Assembly (NCBI RefSeq): GCF_900101475.1
Contig: NZ_FMZV01000011.1
Coordinates: 1 to 64,000, forward strand
Length of the DNA stretch: 64,000 nt
Reading direction: 5' to 3'
Source: Ruegeria marina
Lineage (GTDB): Bacteria > Pseudomonadota > Alphaproteobacteria > Rhodobacterales > Rhodobacteraceae
Part shown: positions 8,090 to 17,586 of the stretch, piece by piece
Layout: every line of letters starts with the position of its first letter
How positions within the stretch are numbered: the first letter of the stretch is position 1
The notes under the pieces: model-generated
What the model saw: only the letters and a program-made list of their open reading frames with translations
What the model was told of the DNA's origin: nothing
Database searches by the model: none
Made by a program: the position numbers and the translations under genes

Positions 8090-9961
8090 TTACCCTTCAG
8101 CCGAGAGCCGTTCGAGCCGCGCCAGGCGCTCGGTATCGCGCGCACCGCCCTTGTCGGCCGATCCGGCCATCAGCCCGAAGACCCGCAGCGCGGTCGAGAC
8201 CTGCCGTTGACGGGTGGTCGGTTTCCAGGCCTTGTCACCGCGCGCGTTCATCTCGTCGCGGCGGCGGGCAAGCTCGTCATCGGGCACGTCGAGATGCACG
8301 CGGCGGTTGGGGATGTCAAACTCGATCACATCGCCATCCTGAACCAGTGCGATCACGCCGCCCGAGGCCGCCTCGGGCGAGACGTGCCCGACCGACAGGC
8401 CCGACGTGGCACCGGAAAACCGCCCATCGGTGATCAGACCGGCCTTGTCGCCCAGACCCATCGCCTTCATCACGCCGGTGGGCGTGAGCATCTCGCGCAT
8501 GCCCGGTCCGCCGCGCGGGCCTTCATAGCGGATCACCACGACATTCCCGGCCTGCACGGTGCCATTCTGGATTTTCTCCAGCGCCTCTTCCATGCTTTCG
8601 GAAACGATGGCCGTGCCGCGGAATTGCCAGAGGTTGTCGGGCACCCCGGCCGATTTCACCACGCAGCTGTCAGGTGCAAGATTGCCGCGCAGAACGGCGA
8701 GGCCGCCATCGGCGGTAAAGGCGTGCTTGGCGCTGCGGATCACGCCGTTTTCGCGGTCGGTATCCAGCTCCTTGAACCGGCTCGATTGCGAAAACGCACG
8801 GATCGACCGGATGCCGCCCGGACCGGCAGAGAACAGTTTGCGCGCGTCTTCGTTGTCCGGATTGGTGATATCCCAATCGGCGCAATACTCGGTCACGGGT
8901 TGGCCCAGAACGGTCGGCACATTGCCGTTATATTTGCCCGCCTTCAGCAATTCGTGCGCCACCGACATCACGCCGCCCGCGCGGTGCATGTCTTCGATGA
9001 AAACCTCGTGCGCCGAGGGCGAGACCTTGCACAGGCAGGGGGTGTCACGGCTGATCCGGTCGAAATCGTCGATGCTGAAATCCGCCCCGGCCTCGCGGGC
9101 GACGGCGAGCAGGTGCAGGATCGTGTTGGTCGAGCCACCGATTGCCATGGTCATGCGGACGGCGTTCTCCAGCCCCTCGCGCGAACAGATCGAGCGCGGC
9201 AGCAGGCTTTCGTCGCCGTCGCGGTAATAGGCCCTGGCCATCTCGACGATCCGGTGCGCCGCCTTCTTGAACAGGTCCTCGCGGTCGGTATGAGTGGCGA
9301 CGATGGTGCCGTTGCCCGGCAAGGCCATTCCCAGTGCCTCGGTCAGGCAGTTCATCGAGTTGGCCGTTCCCATCAGGGCGCAGGACCCGCAGGTCGGGCA
9401 GGCGGCCTCTTCCACGGCGTCCATCTCGGCCTGGGTCGCATCCGGCGCGCTGGAGACATAGATCGTGTCGATGGCGTCGATCCGTCGGGTCTGGCCGCGA
9501 TAGTCGAACTTGCCCGATTCCATCGGCCCGCCCGAGACAAAGATCGTCGGGATGTTCAGCCGGTTCGCGGCCATCAGCATGGCCGGGGTGATCTTGTCAC
9601 AATTCGAAAGGCAGATCATCGCGTCGATGGCATGGGCGTTGGCCATGTATTCGCAGGCATCCGCGATCAGATCGCGCGAGGGCAGCGAATACATCATGCC
9701 TTCGTGGCTCATCGCGATACCATCATCCACCGCGATGGTGTTGAACTCTTTCGGGACGCCCCCGGCAGCGCGGATTTCCTTGGCCACCAAGCGCCCGAGC
9801 GCTTGCAGGTGAACGTGGCCCGGCACCATTTCGGTGAACGAATTGGCAATGCCGATGATCGGGCGGCCAAACTCTTCAGGTTGCGTGCCCGTGGCCCGCC
9901 ACAGAGCACGAACACCCGTGTTCAACGCACCCTTGGTGACACGGTCAGATCTGAGTTTCAT
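8090..9961 (-). CDS. ilvD: Dihydroxy-acid dehydratase
   Basis: A 623-residue IlvD/Edd-family dehydratase, full length. The Fe-S cysteines lie in LSNCDKITPAMLMAA and CPTCGSCALMGTANSMNC, and the C-terminal half has GGRFSGATSGLSVGHVSPEA in recognisable form. The reaction is dehydration of a 2,3-dihydroxy acid to a 2-oxo acid. Because it sits inside a catabolic operon between a 2-hydroxyacid dehydrogenase and a leucine-type dehydrogenase, with no other isoleucine/valine biosynthesis gene, it is probably a catabolic paralogue rather than the housekeeping enzyme. TAAGGAG precedes the ATG. Confidence 0.85.
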   Translation of the reverse strand: MKLRSDRVTKGALNTGVRALWRATGTQPEEFGRPIIGIANSFTEMVPGHVHLQALGRLVAKEIRAAGGVPKEFNTIAVDDGIAMSHEGMMYSLPSRDLIADACEYMANAHAIDAMICLSNCDKITPAMLMAANRLNIPTIFVSGGPMESGKFDYRGQTRRIDAIDTIYVSSAPDATQAEMDAVEEAACPTCGSCALMGTANSMNCLTEALGMALPGNGTIVATHTDREDLFKKAAHRIVEMARAYYRDGDESLLPRSICSREGLENAVRMTMAIGGSTNTILHLLAVAREAGADFSIDDFDRISRDTPCLCKVSPSAHEVFIEDMHRAGGVMSVAHELLKAGKYNGNVPTVLGQPVTEYCADWDITNPDNEDARKLFSAGPGGIRSIRAFSQSSRFKELDTDRENGVIRSAKHAFTADGGLAVLRGNLAPDSCVVKSAGVPDNLWQFRGTAIVSESMEEALEKIQNGTVQAGNVVVIRYEGPRGGPGMREMLTPTGVMKAMGLGDKAGLITDGRFSGATSGLSVGHVSPEAASGGVIALVQDGDVIEFDIPNRRVHLDVPDDELARRRDEMNARGDKAWKPTTRQRQVSTALRVFGLMAGSADKGGARDTERLARLERLSAEG

Positions 9962-9973
9962 GGTCGTAACTCC

Positions 9974-11005
9974 TTATTCGAATTGGCCGATGAGGTCTTG
10001 CGCGAGCGCATGCGCTGCGGCCTCGGTTGTGATGTTTTGGCGTTTGGCGCTGTCAAAGATCGTGGCCAGCGTTGCGCCGATGCCGTCGATCTTTGCGGCG
10101 CTTTCCTGGGCGGTGATCAGGCCGGCATCCTTGCTGCCGTCGATGGCGCCACCCGCGCTGACCACGTAATCGGGCGCCCAAAGGATGCCCTGATCCACCA
10201 GGGCTTGCGCACAGTCCGGCGTCGCCAATTGATTGTTGGCGCAGCCGCAAATCGCCCTGGCCTTGATCGTGGAAATGCTGGTCTTGGACAGCACCGCGCC
10301 CATCGCGTTTGGCGATAACAGATCGACATCCGCGGCAAGGATTTTGTCGGGCGAAACAACCTTGGCCCCCAGAGCAGCAGCCGCATCAAGCGCCGCTTGA
10401 TCAATATCGGCCACCACCAGATCGGCCCCTGCATCGGCGAGCATCTGCACGAGAACGCCGCCGACGCCGCCGACGCCCTGAATGGCGATGCGCAGGCCCG
10501 TGAAATCGTCCCGGCCAAACGCGGCCCTGATCGTGGCCTTCAGCGCCGAAAAGCAGCCCTGTGCCGTGGGGATCGCGGTGGTGCCCGACAAATCGGACCG
10601 GCCCGCGACAAAGCGGGTGGTCCTGGCCAACTCGGTCATGTCATCAGCGTTGGTGCCGATGTCCGGCCCGGCGATATAAAGGCCGCCAAGGCTTTCGACA
10701 TAACGGGCATAGGCCGTCAGAAGCTCGGGCGTCTTCAACTTGGCCGGATCGCCGATGATCACCGTTTTGGCGCCCCCGGCGGGCAGGCCCGCCAGCGCGA
10801 ACTTGTAACTCATCGCCTTGGACAGGCGCAGTACATCAGTGAGCGCCTCGTCGTCGCTGGCATAGGGGCGAAACCGGATCCCGCCGCCGGTGCGCCCGTC
10901 AACCGGGCGATGAATGGCGTGGATCGCCCGCAGGCCGCTGTCCGGGTCCGCCACGAAACTGACGCGCAGGTGGTTGTCGTATTCGCTATGGGAAAACGGG
11001 CTCAT
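9974..11005 (-). CDS. Leucine/phenylalanine-type amino-acid dehydrogenase
   Basis: A 343-residue member of the Glu/Leu/Phe/Val dehydrogenase family that deaminates an L-amino acid to the 2-oxo acid with NAD. The catalytic Lys pair is in LSKAMSYKFALAGLPAGGAK, the dinucleotide fold in IAIQGVGGVGGVLVQML and the acid in GPDIGTNADDM. The length fits leucine or phenylalanine dehydrogenase rather than glutamate dehydrogenase. Its start overlaps the stop of the indolepyruvate oxidoreductase gene by 4 bases, which indicates translational coupling. The operon context suggests feeding of a branched or aromatic 2-oxo acid to that oxidoreductase. Confidence 0.87.
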   Translation of the reverse strand: MSPFSHSEYDNHLRVSFVADPDSGLRAIHAIHRPVDGRTGGGIRFRPYASDDEALTDVLRLSKAMSYKFALAGLPAGGAKTVIIGDPAKLKTPELLTAYARYVESLGGLYIAGPDIGTNADDMTELARTTRFVAGRSDLSGTTAIPTAQGCFSALKATIRAAFGRDDFTGLRIAIQGVGGVGGVLVQMLADAGADLVVADIDQAALDAAAALGAKVVSPDKILAADVDLLSPNAMGAVLSKTSISTIKARAICGCANNQLATPDCAQALVDQGILWAPDYVVSAGGAIDGSKDAGLITAQESAAKIDGIGATLATIFDSAKRQNITTEAAAHALAQDLIGQFE

Positions 11006-14000
11006 GCGGCCTTCTCCTGTGGGTTCTGGATCGCGTTGCGCAGTTCCGCACGGCGTTTCCCGGCGGCCTCGGCATGGCGCACCCGCACATGGCCATAGCC
11101 GCGGATATGCTCGGGCAGGTCGAGCAGTTCGGCAATCTCCGCCGCCCGGCCCGAGGATGCATTGGCCATCGCGAAATCGAGATCGGCCTCGTAGTCCGCC
11201 AGCAGTTTCCGCGCCAGCCTGGCCTCGTCATTGTTGCGGAACGGGTCGAGCAGGCTGCCGCGCAGGAAGCGCATCCGGTTCATCAGGCCGAAGAAGCGCA
11301 TCGCGGTCTTCCCCTTTACCGCGCCCTTCACCGGCTTGCCGGTTTTCGGATCCTTGCCGCCATAGGGCCATGCGCCGAAATAGAAGGTCAGCTCCATGTC
11401 CCCCTCGAAGGCCTCGTACAGCTCCTTCATGAAGCCGGGTTTGGCATAGAGTCGCGCCACCTCCCACTCGTCCTTCACTGCCATCAGCTTGTAATAGCCG
11501 CGCGCCGCTGCCTTCAGCGCCGCATCGTCCAGCCCGGCCTTGCCGAGTTTGTCGATCATGTCGGTGTAACGCTTGGCAAAGCCGGCATCGCGGTAAGCGG
11601 TCAGTTCACCCGCGCGCCGGTCGACGATTTCCTTGAGTGTCGGCTCGCGATGATGGTCGAGCGAAACCGGCTCGGTTTCGCCGCTCAGCTTGCGGGTGGC
11701 ATCCGGATCGGCAATGGCGAGCCGACCCAGATCGAAGGCGCGCTTGTTTTGCTCCACGGCCACGCCATTGAGTTCGATCGCGCGATGGATGGCTTCCAGC
11801 GAAAGCGGAATGCCGCCCTGCTGCCAGGCCGCGCCGGTCAGCAGCATGTTGGCGAACAGACGGTCGCCCATCACCCGCTCGGCCAGCTTCTGCGCTTCGA
11901 TGCCGCGGGCCTCTTCGCCCAGTACGCGCTTGATCCGCTCAAACTGCTCGTCGCCGTTCAGTTGCCACTCCGGGTTCTTCGAGAACTCGGCGGTCGGCAC
12001 CACGGTCATGTCGGTCACACCAACTGTATAGCCTGCGGTCAGCTTGGAAAGTGTCTCGTCGCCCGCCGCGACCACCAGGTCGCAGCCGATCAGCGCGTCG
12101 GCCTCGCCCTTCGCGATCCGCGTGGCGCGCATCTGCTCGGGGCTCATCGCCAGCTTGATATGCGATTGCACCGCGCCGTATTTCTGCGCCAGCCCGGTGA
12201 TATCGAGGTTGGAACTGAAATAGCCGTCGGCATGGGCGGCCACGGCCAGCGTCTGGCCCACGGTCACCACGCCCGCGCCGCCGATCCCCGACACGAGGAT
12301 CGACCACGAGCCGTCGATCTCGCGCTTGGGTGGCAGCGGCAGGTGGCTCACGTCGATCGTCGCATCCGCCACGCGCGCCTTGCGCGGTGTCGCGCCGCTC
12401 ACAGTCACGAACGAGGGGCAGAAACCTTCGACGCAGGAGAAATCCTTGTTGCAGGCGCTCTGGTTGATCACCCGCTTGCGGCCCAGATCGGTTTCCAGCG
12501 GCTCGATCGCCATGCAGCCGGAAACGGTCGAGCAATCGCCGCAGCCCTCGCAGACCTCCGGGTTGATGAAGACGCGCTTGTCCGGGTCCACCCATTTGCC
12601 GCGCTTGCGCAGGCGGCGCCGCTCGGTGGCGCAGGGCTGGTCGTAGATGATGACGGTAACGCCCTTGCGCCCCCGCATCTCCTGCTGCGCCAGTTCCATC
12701 TCGGTGCGCGGATGCACGGTAACGCCCGTGCCGAAATCGCGGCCATCGTATTTCTCCGGCTCGTCCGTCACCAGTGCGATGCGCTCCACGCCCTCGGCCT
12801 TCAACTGTTCGACCATCATCGGAGGGGAGATTTCGCCGTCATGCGGCTGCCCCCCCGTCATCGAGACGAAGCCATTGTGGAGAAGCTTGTAGGTGATCGT
12901 CGCCTTCGCGGCGATAGCGGCCCGAATGGCCAACAGCCCGGAATGGAAATAGGTGCCGTCGCCCATGTTGGCGAAAACATGTGCCTCGTCGGTGAAGGGG
13001 AACTGGCCCAGCCAGCCCACACCCTCGCCGCCCATATGGCTCATCGAGTTGGTTTTCATCGGATCGTTCAGCATCGCCATGGCATGACACCCGATCCCGG
13101 CCAGCGCGCGGCTCCCCGAAATCACCTTGGTCGAGCGGCCATGCGGACACCCGGCACAGAACGAAGGCGGCCGGATCGCGCCCCCGCCCAGCGCCGGCGG
13201 CAACCCGCCCTCGTTGGGCAGCGCGATGCCGCAATTCGGGTCAGTCTCGTTGACCACCCGCGCGATCACCTTGGTGATCAGCCCCGGGTCAATCTCGCCC
13301 ACCGCCGGAATGGCGCATTCCGCCGCCTCACTGCCATAGCCGTGGCCCTGAAAGCTTTTGCCGACGATGCGCGGCGCATGATCGGTGCCGTAAAGCACGC
13401 TGCGGATCTGGTCTTCCAGCAGCGCGCGCTTCTCCTCGATCACCAGAACGACGTCGAGCCCTCCGGCAAACTCGCGCACGATGTCGGCGTCGAGCGGCCA
13501 GACCATGCCCACCTTGAGGAAGCGCACGTCCATGTTGCCGATCTTGCCGTCGCGATAGCCCATGCCGGCCAGCGACTGTTGCAGATCCTGCCAGGCCTTG
13601 CCCGAGGACACGATGCCGATGCGGGCCTTCTTGCTCCCCGAAATGCTGTTCAGCCCGTTGGCGCGGGCGTAGTCGAGCGCGAGGCCCAGCTTCACGTCCC
13701 ACAGCAGGCGCTCCTGCTCCATCATTGGCCGGAAATGCGTGATGCCAGGATGCGGCACCTTCTTCTCCGGCAGGGTGATCTTCGGGCTGTCGGGCGAGAC
13801 ATAGACAGAGCCGCCGCCTTCCACCACATCGGTCACCAGTTTCAGCCCGACAAGTGTGCTGGAATAGCGGCTGAGCGCGATGCCGTGCAGGCCAAGGTCC
13901 AGCACCTCCTGCGCGTTGGCCGGCGCCAGCAGCGGCATCCCGGCCGAGACGAAATTGCCGTCCGAATAGCACGCCAGCGTCGAGGATTTGGCGCCATGAT

Positions 14001-14457
14001 CGTCGCCCACCAGCAAGAGCGAGCCGCCCTTTTCATTGGTGCCGGCAAGGTTGGCGTGGCGAAGCGGGTCCATCGAGCGGTCCATCCCCGGCGCCTTGCC
14101 GTACCAGATCGAGAACACCCCATCGACCTTCGCGCCGGGGAAAAGGCCCACCTGCTGCGAGCCCCAGACGGCGGTGGCCGCCATGTCCTCGTTGATCCCC
14201 GGCTGGAACACGATGTTGTTCGCCTTGAGCTGCTTTTCCGCCTGCCAGAGGTTCATGTCATACGTGCCGAGCGGCGAGCCGCGATAGCCCGAGATATAGC
14301 CGCCGGTGTTCATCCCCGCCGCCGCATCGCGCTGGCGCTGTTGCAGCGGCAGCCGCACCAGTGCTTGCATCCCCGTCATGTAGACCCAGCCTTCCTCCTG
14401 GTTCAGGCGGTCTTCGAGCGTCATTTCAAGGCGTTTCGTTGGCATGTGCTGGGTCAT
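11002..14457 (-). CDS. Indolepyruvate ferredoxin oxidoreductase, fused alpha-beta
   Basis: A 1151-residue single-chain IorAB-type enzyme that oxidatively decarboxylates aryl- or branched 2-oxo acids to the acyl-CoA with ferredoxin as acceptor. The start at 14457 (MTQHMPTKRLEMTL) follows GACGGAG. Order: pyrimidine-binding region (about 25-400), a thiamine-diphosphate domain with CAGCPHGRSTKV and NMGDGTYFHSG (about 440-620), a cysteine cluster CEGCGDCSTVSGC (about 665-680), and the gamma-type domain with GIGGAGVVTVGQTL (about 750). It is typical of aerobic alphaproteobacteria. It sits in the middle of the operon and is the step that commits the 2-oxo acid to CoA metabolism. Confidence 0.9.
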   Translation of the reverse strand: MTQHMPTKRLEMTLEDRLNQEEGWVYMTGMQALVRLPLQQRQRDAAAGMNTGGYISGYRGSPLGTYDMNLWQAEKQLKANNIVFQPGINEDMAATAVWGSQQVGLFPGAKVDGVFSIWYGKAPGMDRSMDPLRHANLAGTNEKGGSLLLVGDDHGAKSSTLACYSDGNFVSAGMPLLAPANAQEVLDLGLHGIALSRYSSTLVGLKLVTDVVEGGGSVYVSPDSPKITLPEKKVPHPGITHFRPMMEQERLLWDVKLGLALDYARANGLNSISGSKKARIGIVSSGKAWQDLQQSLAGMGYRDGKIGNMDVRFLKVGMVWPLDADIVREFAGGLDVVLVIEEKRALLEDQIRSVLYGTDHAPRIVGKSFQGHGYGSEAAECAIPAVGEIDPGLITKVIARVVNETDPNCGIALPNEGGLPPALGGGAIRPPSFCAGCPHGRSTKVISGSRALAGIGCHAMAMLNDPMKTNSMSHMGGEGVGWLGQFPFTDEAHVFANMGDGTYFHSGLLAIRAAIAAKATITYKLLHNGFVSMTGGQPHDGEISPPMMVEQLKAEGVERIALVTDEPEKYDGRDFGTGVTVHPRTEMELAQQEMRGRKGVTVIIYDQPCATERRRLRKRGKWVDPDKRVFINPEVCEGCGDCSTVSGCMAIEPLETDLGRKRVINQSACNKDFSCVEGFCPSFVTVSGATPRKARVADATIDVSHLPLPPKREIDGSWSILVSGIGGAGVVTVGQTLAVAAHADGYFSSNLDITGLAQKYGAVQSHIKLAMSPEQMRATRIAKGEADALIGCDLVVAAGDETLSKLTAGYTVGVTDMTVVPTAEFSKNPEWQLNGDEQFERIKRVLGEEARGIEAQKLAERVMGDRLFANMLLTGAAWQQGGIPLSLEAIHRAIELNGVAVEQNKRAFDLGRLAIADPDATRKLSGETEPVSLDHHREPTLKEIVDRRAGELTAYRDAGFAKRYTDMIDKLGKAGLDDAALKAAARGYYKLMAVKDEWEVARLYAKPGFMKELYEAFEGDMELTFYFGAWPYGGKDPKTGKPVKGAVKGKTAMRFFGLMNRMRFLRGSLLDPFRNNDEARLARKLLADYEADLDFAMANASSGRAAEIAELLDLPEHIRGYGHVRVRHAEAAGKRRAELRNAIQNPQEKAA

Positions 14458-14479
14458 TGGAAAACTCCGTCTCAAAGGG

Positions 14480-15679
14480 TCAGGCAAGCAGGTCCGAGGT
14501 TGCAATTGGGCGCAGATAACGGGTCATCTGCATGTTCGGCGTGGTGGAAAAATACGCGATCACGAGATCGCGGCCAGGCGAGACGTAGAGGCCCTGATCC
14601 ATGAACCCGCCCTTGTAGAAGTCGCCATCGGGCCAGATGCAATCCCACTGCCGGGCATTGCCAAGCATGCTGTCGTCTCCGAAACGATCGGTGAAAACAG
14701 GGCCGTCATAGCCTTTCAGGAAAAAAGCCTTGTCGCGGGTTCCGCACTGGATGCGGGCCAGCGTGGCCGCGCTGACCACCTGTTTCGAAGAGATCATGCG
14801 CCAGCTCGGGGTGAACAGCATCCCGAACCGGGCCATATCGCGCAGCCGCGATGACACTAGCCCATGCGCCAGCGCCACCCCGTCGGGCGACTGGTGCACC
14901 TGAAGTGGCCCTTCGGCTGCGACATGGGTCCAGACAGTCTGCCGGAAGAGCTCGGCCCAGGGCAGCCCCGAGACGGCTTCGGCCAGGTAGACGAGCACCT
15001 GCGTGCAGGGCGAGCCATATTCGAATTTCTCGCCCGCAGTGCTCACGCGCTTGCTGGATTGAAGCACCTCGAGCAGCGTTTCTACTTTGCCGTTATGCGG
15101 CACACCGAACTCGGCCAGAAAGGCACGGATGGCGTTTGACGACGGATCGGCACGCGTCTGATCGTTCTCCTCGCAGTCCATGCCTGGCGTCATGTCCATG
15201 ACGTCGCGCACGGTGACATCGCTCCAATCGGTATCGCGCAGGGCCGGGATGTAGGTGCCGATGCCTTTGGTCTCGTCGATCTGGCCGGCCTCGATCAGGT
15301 GCTCGATCAGCAGCCCGGCCATGGGTTTGGCGCAGGAGGCCCAGAGATGGGATTGCTCGGGACGCAGGTCAGGATAGGTTTCGGCGACGATCTGGCCGTT
15401 CTTGACCACGACAATCGCGCGCGCCCCACCCTGCGGGTGGGTCAGGAAATCGCGCAGCGGCAGATTGCCGAATTCGGTTTCGGCGGTGATATCCATGATG
15501 CCTGCAATCGGCGCGGGTTCGAGCGTGGCAGCGGTTTGCGCACTGGACACAATCGCGGTCGGCATGGTTTCCGCGATATGGGTGCACCACCAATGCGAAA
15601 CCTCGCCGCATTCCAGCAGCTTCGGCACGCTGACCTGGGATCGCAGGCGATAGGTGCTATCGGCAGAGATGGTACGCAT
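14480..15679 (-). CDS. Serine hydrolase of the class C beta-lactamase/esterase family
   Basis: A 399-residue penicillin-binding-like serine hydrolase. The start at 15679 follows GGAAAGGAAA. The Ser-x-x-Lys motif is S115-CAK (in LWASCAKPMAGLL), the second motif is Tyr-Gly-Ser (KFEYGSPCTQ), and the third box is KGG (DFYKGGFMDQG). No signal peptide is evident. Family members include esterases, amidases and peptidases, so beta-lactamase activity should not be assumed. It is 22 bases upstream of the indolepyruvate oxidoreductase gene and 30 bases after the TRAP permease gene. It may release the 2-hydroxy or amino acid from an imported ester or amide. Confidence 0.82.
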   Translation of the reverse strand: MRTISADSTYRLRSQVSVPKLLECGEVSHWWCTHIAETMPTAIVSSAQTAATLEPAPIAGIMDITAETEFGNLPLRDFLTHPQGGARAIVVVKNGQIVAETYPDLRPEQSHLWASCAKPMAGLLIEHLIEAGQIDETKGIGTYIPALRDTDWSDVTVRDVMDMTPGMDCEENDQTRADPSSNAIRAFLAEFGVPHNGKVETLLEVLQSSKRVSTAGEKFEYGSPCTQVLVYLAEAVSGLPWAELFRQTVWTHVAAEGPLQVHQSPDGVALAHGLVSSRLRDMARFGMLFTPSWRMISSKQVVSAATLARIQCGTRDKAFFLKGYDGPVFTDRFGDDSMLGNARQWDCIWPDGDFYKGGFMDQGLYVSPGRDLVIAYFSTTPNMQMTRYLRPIATSDLLA

Positions 15680-15709
15680 GAGTATTTCCTTTCCAAGCAA
15701 GCCGGCCGG

Positions 15710-16966
15710 TCACAGCAATCCCAGCGAAAGCCAGGGGATGGCAGAGATGATGATCAGGCCCAGCACCAGGATCGCGATATAGGGCAGCACCGACGTCACC
15801 AGTTCGTTGAACTTCTGTTTGAACGTCACCAGCGCGACCATCAGGTTCATGCCGACGGGCGGTGTGAGATAGCCGATTTCGAGGTTGACGATCATGATGA
15901 TCCCGAAGTGAACCGGGTGAAAGCCATAGGCCTGCGCCACGGGCATCAGGATCGGGCCGAGGATCAGGATCGCCTCGTTCGTTGTCATGAAAGCACCGAC
16001 CACCAGAAGCAGCAGGTTGATCACCACGAGGAAGGCGATCGGGTTGTCGATCCACCCACTGACCAGGTCAACCATCTGGGCCGGAACGCGGTATTCCGTC
16101 AGCACGAGGTTGAGCGACAGGGCAACCGCGATCAGCGGGAATAGCGCGCCGCCGAGTTTCGCCGTTTCGGTGACCACGTTGAAATATTTCTTCAGTGTCA
16201 TCTCACGGTGGACGAAGAATTCGATCACCAGCGCATAAACCAGCGCGACAGCCGCGCTTTCGGTGGGCGAATAGTAGCCGGAATAGATACCGCCCAGCAG
16301 GATCACCGGAAAGAGCGCGGCCCAGATCCCTTCGCGCAATGCGATGCGCAACTCGCCCCAATCCATTTTCTGCGCGGGTTGGTGGCGGTTCGCCCAGATC
16401 GCGTAGCCGGTCATCAACACGATCAGCACCATGCCCGGCATGATCCCGGCAAGGAACAGATCGACGATCGAGGTCTCGGTCACCAGGCCATAGAGGATCA
16501 GCGGGATCGAGGGCGGAATGATAATCCCGAGCGTGCCGCCAGATACCACCGTTCCAAGCGCAAATCGGTTCGTATACCCGGCTTCCTTCATGGCGGGATA
16601 AAGCACCGAGCCCACCGCGATCATCGTGACGATGGAGGAGCCGGAAATTGCCGCGAACACCGCGCAGCTGATGATCGCCGCTACCCCCAGCCCGCCACGT
16701 GTCGGCGCGGTCATCGCCCTGACGATCCGCACCAGCCGCCGCGCCGCGGTGCCCTCGGTCATGACCGCGCCGCACAGCAGGAAGAGCGGAACGGATAGGA
16801 TCAGCTCCTTGTTGAGCGAGGTCCACATGTCCTCGACGATGTAATCGAGATAGCCATGCCCCCAGACCATGTGCACATAGGCAATCGCCGCAAGCAGGAT
16901 AACGGTGAGGGGCTGGCGCAGGATCAGCAGGGCCAGGACCAGACCAAGAAGAAGTATCGCGCTCAT
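15710..16966 (-). CDS. dctM: TRAP transporter large permease (DctM type)
   Basis: A 418-residue integral membrane protein, start at 16966 (MSAILLLGLVLALL), overlapping the small-permease stop by 4 bases. About 12 hydrophobic segments are present, with the family features GGTLGIIIPPSIPLILYG and YLTPPVGMNLMVAL. It forms the ion-coupled transport channel of a tripartite system with the two proteins encoded just upstream. The substrate is probably an organic acid related to the downstream 2-oxo acid enzymes. Confidence 0.92.
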   Translation of the reverse strand: MSAILLLGLVLALLILRQPLTVILLAAIAYVHMVWGHGYLDYIVEDMWTSLNKELILSVPLFLLCGAVMTEGTAARRLVRIVRAMTAPTRGGLGVAAIISCAVFAAISGSSIVTMIAVGSVLYPAMKEAGYTNRFALGTVVSGGTLGIIIPPSIPLILYGLVTETSIVDLFLAGIMPGMVLIVLMTGYAIWANRHQPAQKMDWGELRIALREGIWAALFPVILLGGIYSGYYSPTESAAVALVYALVIEFFVHREMTLKKYFNVVTETAKLGGALFPLIAVALSLNLVLTEYRVPAQMVDLVSGWIDNPIAFLVVINLLLLVVGAFMTTNEAILILGPILMPVAQAYGFHPVHFGIIMIVNLEIGYLTPPVGMNLMVALVTFKQKFNELVTSVLPYIAILVLGLIIISAIPWLSLGLL

Positions 16967-17517
16967 TCCGGCAACTCCTCGCGCACAGGGGCGCTCTGCG
17001 GCCAGATCGCAAAGGCGAGATACCGCAGCCCGGCCGAGGCAAACCCGATGGGGATGGCGGTCTGGATGATCCAGACGGGCCATTCGAGGCCGGGCATCAC
17101 CGTGCCGATGGACCGCGATGAAATCACGAAAAGCGCGCCGTAATAGGCGGTTGCAAAGAACACGGCGGCGCTGACGAGGTTGCCAAGACGGTCAACCGCA
17201 GGCCCCCAGCTGGCCGGAATCCATTTGAACGCGATGCGCGGCACGATCTGCGCGCCGGTTGCAACGCTCACCCCAAGCCCGGCAAAAGCGGCGATGACCA
17301 GCAGGAAAAGCGCCATTTTGCCCGCGCCGTAAACACCGGTGGCTCCCATGTCCATGCCAAGCGCCCGTCCAACCGGGCCGATAAACTCACGCCCAGCGAC
17401 ATCGGCGAAGATCAGGAAACCGATCAGGCTGAAGGCGACAACGGCAATCCAGCGCTCCAGCAGGTGCCAGACATGCAGGCAGCGTGTGATAAAAGCGGGT
17501 AAAGTGGTACCGGTCAT
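16963..17517 (-). CDS. dctQ: TRAP transporter small permease (DctQ type)
   Basis: A 184-residue membrane protein with four hydrophobic stretches (beginning WIAVVAFSLIGFLIFADVAGR). The start at 17517 follows GGGAG. It partners the large permease, which it overlaps by 4 bases. A GC-rich hairpin with a T-run separates it from the binding-protein gene. Confidence 0.87.
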   Translation of the reverse strand: MTGTTLPAFITRCLHVWHLLERWIAVVAFSLIGFLIFADVAGREFIGPVGRALGMDMGATGVYGAGKMALFLLVIAAFAGLGVSVATGAQIVPRIAFKWIPASWGPAVDRLGNLVSAAVFFATAYYGALFVISSRSIGTVMPGLEWPVWIIQTAIPIGFASAGLRYLAFAIWPQSAPVREELPE

Positions 17518-17530
17518 GAGGGGACTCCCG

Positions 17531-17580
17531 TCAAAAAGCGCAAGGCCGGGCATCACATCGGAGGACCCGGCCCTTTGCGA
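17531..17580 (-). terminator. Attenuator-like hairpin between dctP and dctQ
   Basis: On the minus strand, inverted arms at 17566-17579 and 17539-17550 pair (CGCAAAGGGCCGGG with CCCGGCCTTGCG, small bulges), followed by C and five T (17532-17537 region). This resembles an intrinsic terminator. Placed between the binding protein and permease genes, it would raise the ratio of binding protein to permease. Confidence 0.65.
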
Positions 17581-17586
17581 GGAAGG

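Noticed and set aside
8090-9961. Branched-chain amino acid biosynthesis operon
   Set aside because: No ilvB, ilvC or leu genes; the gene is embedded between catabolic enzymes behind a TRAP transporter.
7961-10318. Long plus-strand open frame opposite the 2-hydroxyacid dehydrogenase, ilvD and leucine-type genes
   Set aside because: Composition is a mirror of the GC-rich codon use of the genes on the other strand; no family resemblance, no ribosome-binding site.
11074-14604. Plus-strand open frame of over 1100 codons opposite the indolepyruvate oxidoreductase
   Set aside because: His/Arg/Ala-rich shadow frame; the minus-strand protein has clear domains and coupling to its neighbour.
14480-15679. 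Beta-lactamase resistance gene
   Set aside because: No signal peptide, second motif is Tyr-Gly-Ser, and it lies in a catabolic operon; better treated as an esterase/amidase-type serine hydrolase.
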